From NCBI RefSeq assembly GCF_009688965.1, contig NZ_AP021875.1, positions 6,820,001 through 6,884,000 of the forward strand: DNA of 64,000 nucleotides, in the 5' to 3' direction. The DNA comes from Desulfosarcina widdelii (GTDB lineage: Bacteria; Desulfobacterota; Desulfobacteria; Desulfobacterales; Desulfosarcinaceae). The notes under the pieces were generated by a model, which worked only from the letters and a program-made list of their open reading frames with translations, was not told the DNA's origin and ran no database searches. The translations under genes and the position numbers were made by a program. Below are positions 62,858 through 64,000 of the stretch, piece by piece (the first letter of the stretch is position 1; each line of letters begins with the position of its first letter).

Positions 62858-62956
62858 ATCTTTCCTTTAAGAAGAGGCTAATGTGTGGAGAATGTTGAAT
62901 GTCTTTTGCCGTTCCATTATGGGCAGGCCGGACAACCGAATGGATGCCGCTGCCCT

Positions 62957-63160
62957 TCAGGCGTCGGTGTTTATTCGATCCGACGACGGCGAAGCACCGA
63001 AGGTTATCTCGCAGACGGTCTCCTTCCAGTCTTCAATCTGCTGCCGGTATTCATCCGGACCGGTTTCCATCCCGCAGTCCCTGCAGGCCACCTTGGCGTT
63101 GGCTCACCGGCCGCGAAGTTTGGCGCGCCCTCCGCAGAAAATGCATTTCAGGTTCGGCAT
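62957..63160 (-). pseudogene. Lar-like zinc-ribbon protein interrupted by an in-frame TGA
   Basis: Starts at an ATG at 63160 with AAGAGGTACCA before it and reads MPNLKCIFCGGRAKLRGR, then TGA (63104-63106), then continues in the same frame with VACRDCGMETGP and stops at 62957. The Cys pairs CIFC and CRDC make one zinc ribbon of the Lar/restriction-alleviation type, so the stop falls inside a domain. Either a one-codon pseudogene (for example CGA to TGA), a sequence error, or readthrough such as selenocysteine. A bacterial SECIS hairpin right after the TGA is not obvious. Confidence 0.65.
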
Positions 63161-63336
63161 TGGTACCTCTTGAGAAAATTCGGATCGATTCGATAAACGA
63201 AAATTTGTTCCCATCCATAAATGGCCAATTTGCCATTTTTTCTGGAGGGCTGCTGATTTTTCCTTCAGTATCATCCGATGCTGTCTTTGGCGACCCCTAT
63301 GTTCTTCTATTCGCCTGGGAACTGCTGAGAAAACTG
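63161..63336 (-). other. Interval between the truncated propeller gene and the zinc-ribbon gene
   Basis: Holds the hairpin AAATGGC-6-GCCATTT followed by T's on the plus strand (63224-63243). A similar AAATGGCCAATTTGCC occurs near 38606 after ogt. No gene is seen. Confidence 0.35.
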
Positions 63337-64000
63337 TCATTCGATTTGTGCGAAATCCACCCAGATGAACCGCGGGCGATAGATGGCAGCATCTTCGAAC
63401 ACGGCGGAAGGATCGTTCACGTGATTCAGGTTGTACGAAATCAGATATCGATTTCCTTCCCTGAACTGGCTATGGACAAAAGGGTTATAGGCGACAACAT
63501 CACGACCGACGCCGGGCACCTTGTAAATGATCCGTGGACCCTGCCACGGTCCCTCGGGAGAACCGGCTTTGTATACGGCGATCGTATCCGGAAAGGGTCC
63601 GCGCCCATCCATGGTGACGAGGTAAAAGAGCCGACCGCTTTGAAAAACGGAGTACTGGGTTGAAACGCCGCTTAAGATGGGCGCTGAATCCCTTGGATCA
63701 GCGGACCATCCCCTGCCGGTATAAAACTCCCATGGACCGCTGAGGCTTTTGGTCGTTGCACGGGCTATGTGGGCCAATTTGGGGAAGGCATCGTCACGGG
63801 TCCCGTAGATATAGACATATTCCTTCGTTTTAAGGACCGATACCCCGAACAGGGCGCCCTTCGCCGTTGCGACTTCATCCAACCGTTCCAGTTCGAGGTC
63901 GGGCAGGGAAAGTGTGGACAGAACCGTTCCCGTAAACTGCCATCCCCATAATTGCGGCGAGATCTGCCCGAATCGATGCAGGAAGAGCCGCATTTTGTTT
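63337..64000 (-). CDS. Five-bladed beta-propeller-like protein, N-terminally cut by the window edge
   Basis: The frame is open at the right edge; at least 218 residues are visible. GPWEFYTGRGWSADP, then STQYSVFQSGRLFYLVTMD and PFVHSQFREGNRYLISYNLN, resemble DUF4185/DUF5005 or GH43-like propeller proteins. The function cannot be told without the N-terminus. It ends with IWVDFAQIE. Confidence 0.65.
   Translation of the reverse strand, partial: NKMRLFLHRFGQISPQLWGWQFTGTVLSTLSLPDLELERLDEVATAKGALFGVSVLKTKEYVYIYGTRDDAFPKLAHIARATTKSLSGPWEFYTGRGWSADPRDSAPILSGVSTQYSVFQSGRLFYLVTMDGRGPFPDTIAVYKAGSPEGPWQGPRIIYKVPGVGRDVVAYNPFVHSQFREGNRYLISYNLNHVNDPSAVFEDAAIYRPRFIWVDFAQIE

Noticed and set aside
62899..63663. 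A 254-codon open frame on the plus strand near the right end
   Set aside because: It runs antisense to the zinc-ribbon remnant and the propeller gene and has no recognisable features.

Overview
The window is bacterial chromosomal DNA. It is gene-dense, moderately GC-rich, and has an AT-rich pocket near 61.8-62.1 kb. Gene content points to the Desulfobacterota (old Deltaproteobacteria), most likely a Desulfosarcina/Desulfobacteraceae-type organism. This is inferred from a cysteine synthase-cysteinyl-tRNA synthetase fusion, a kdnAB pair, a holB-ricT-metG block, a DACNV-like protein, and dispersed palindromic elements with GTAAAAAGT ends. No CRISPR array, rRNA, confident tRNA, prophage or transposase gene was seen. 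Both ends cut through genes.

Layout. 0-10 kb: a membrane-protein fragment, an Nramp-USP fusion metal transporter, an SLC13-type permease, an amino-acid permease, and the envelope proteases FtsH and HtrA. 10-16 kb: a small Cys-rich protein, a molybdenum-carrier-like protein, a receiver-only response regulator, an Smr protein, AroB, a QTMAN-like glycosyltransferase, a cyclophilin and PepA. 16-31 kb, all on the minus strand: LptD, a UpxY/NusG-like antiterminator, HU/IHF, then a tight block holB-ricT-metG-PBP-kdnA-kdnB and a giant GlmS-like protein. The theme is envelope and LPS; kdnAB would give the inner core 8-amino-8-deoxy-Kdo. 31-38 kb, plus strand: SurE, a YhaM-type nuclease, Tmk, the CysK-CysRS fusion, an unknown protein, a ferredoxin and Ogt.

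38-52 kb, mostly minus strand: a peptidoglycan-binding protein, a MaoC protein on the plus strand, and a TetR-controlled export module (RND/MMPL pump, LolA-like periplasmic protein, outer-membrane barrel). Matching operators lie in front of tetR and in front of the pump. A K+ channel-AsmA-subtilase operon and a solute-binding lipoprotein follow. 52-64 kb: a glycine-zipper-like protein, a PAS protein, the DACNV-like protein, a cold-shock protein, a SET-domain protein, an enoyl-CoA hydratase-family protein and acyl-CoA ligase, a DUF5666/DUF6502 pair, a nitrilase-family amidohydrolase, a zinc-ribbon gene broken by an in-frame TGA, and a truncated beta-propeller protein.

The most unusual items are the CysK-CysRS fusion, whose HIGH and KMSKS signatures are both altered; the TetR module with two identical-architecture operators; the DACNV-like protein; the roughly 1250-residue GlmS paralogue with its catalytic Cys about 61 residues in; and several families of small dispersed repeats that sit against stop codons.
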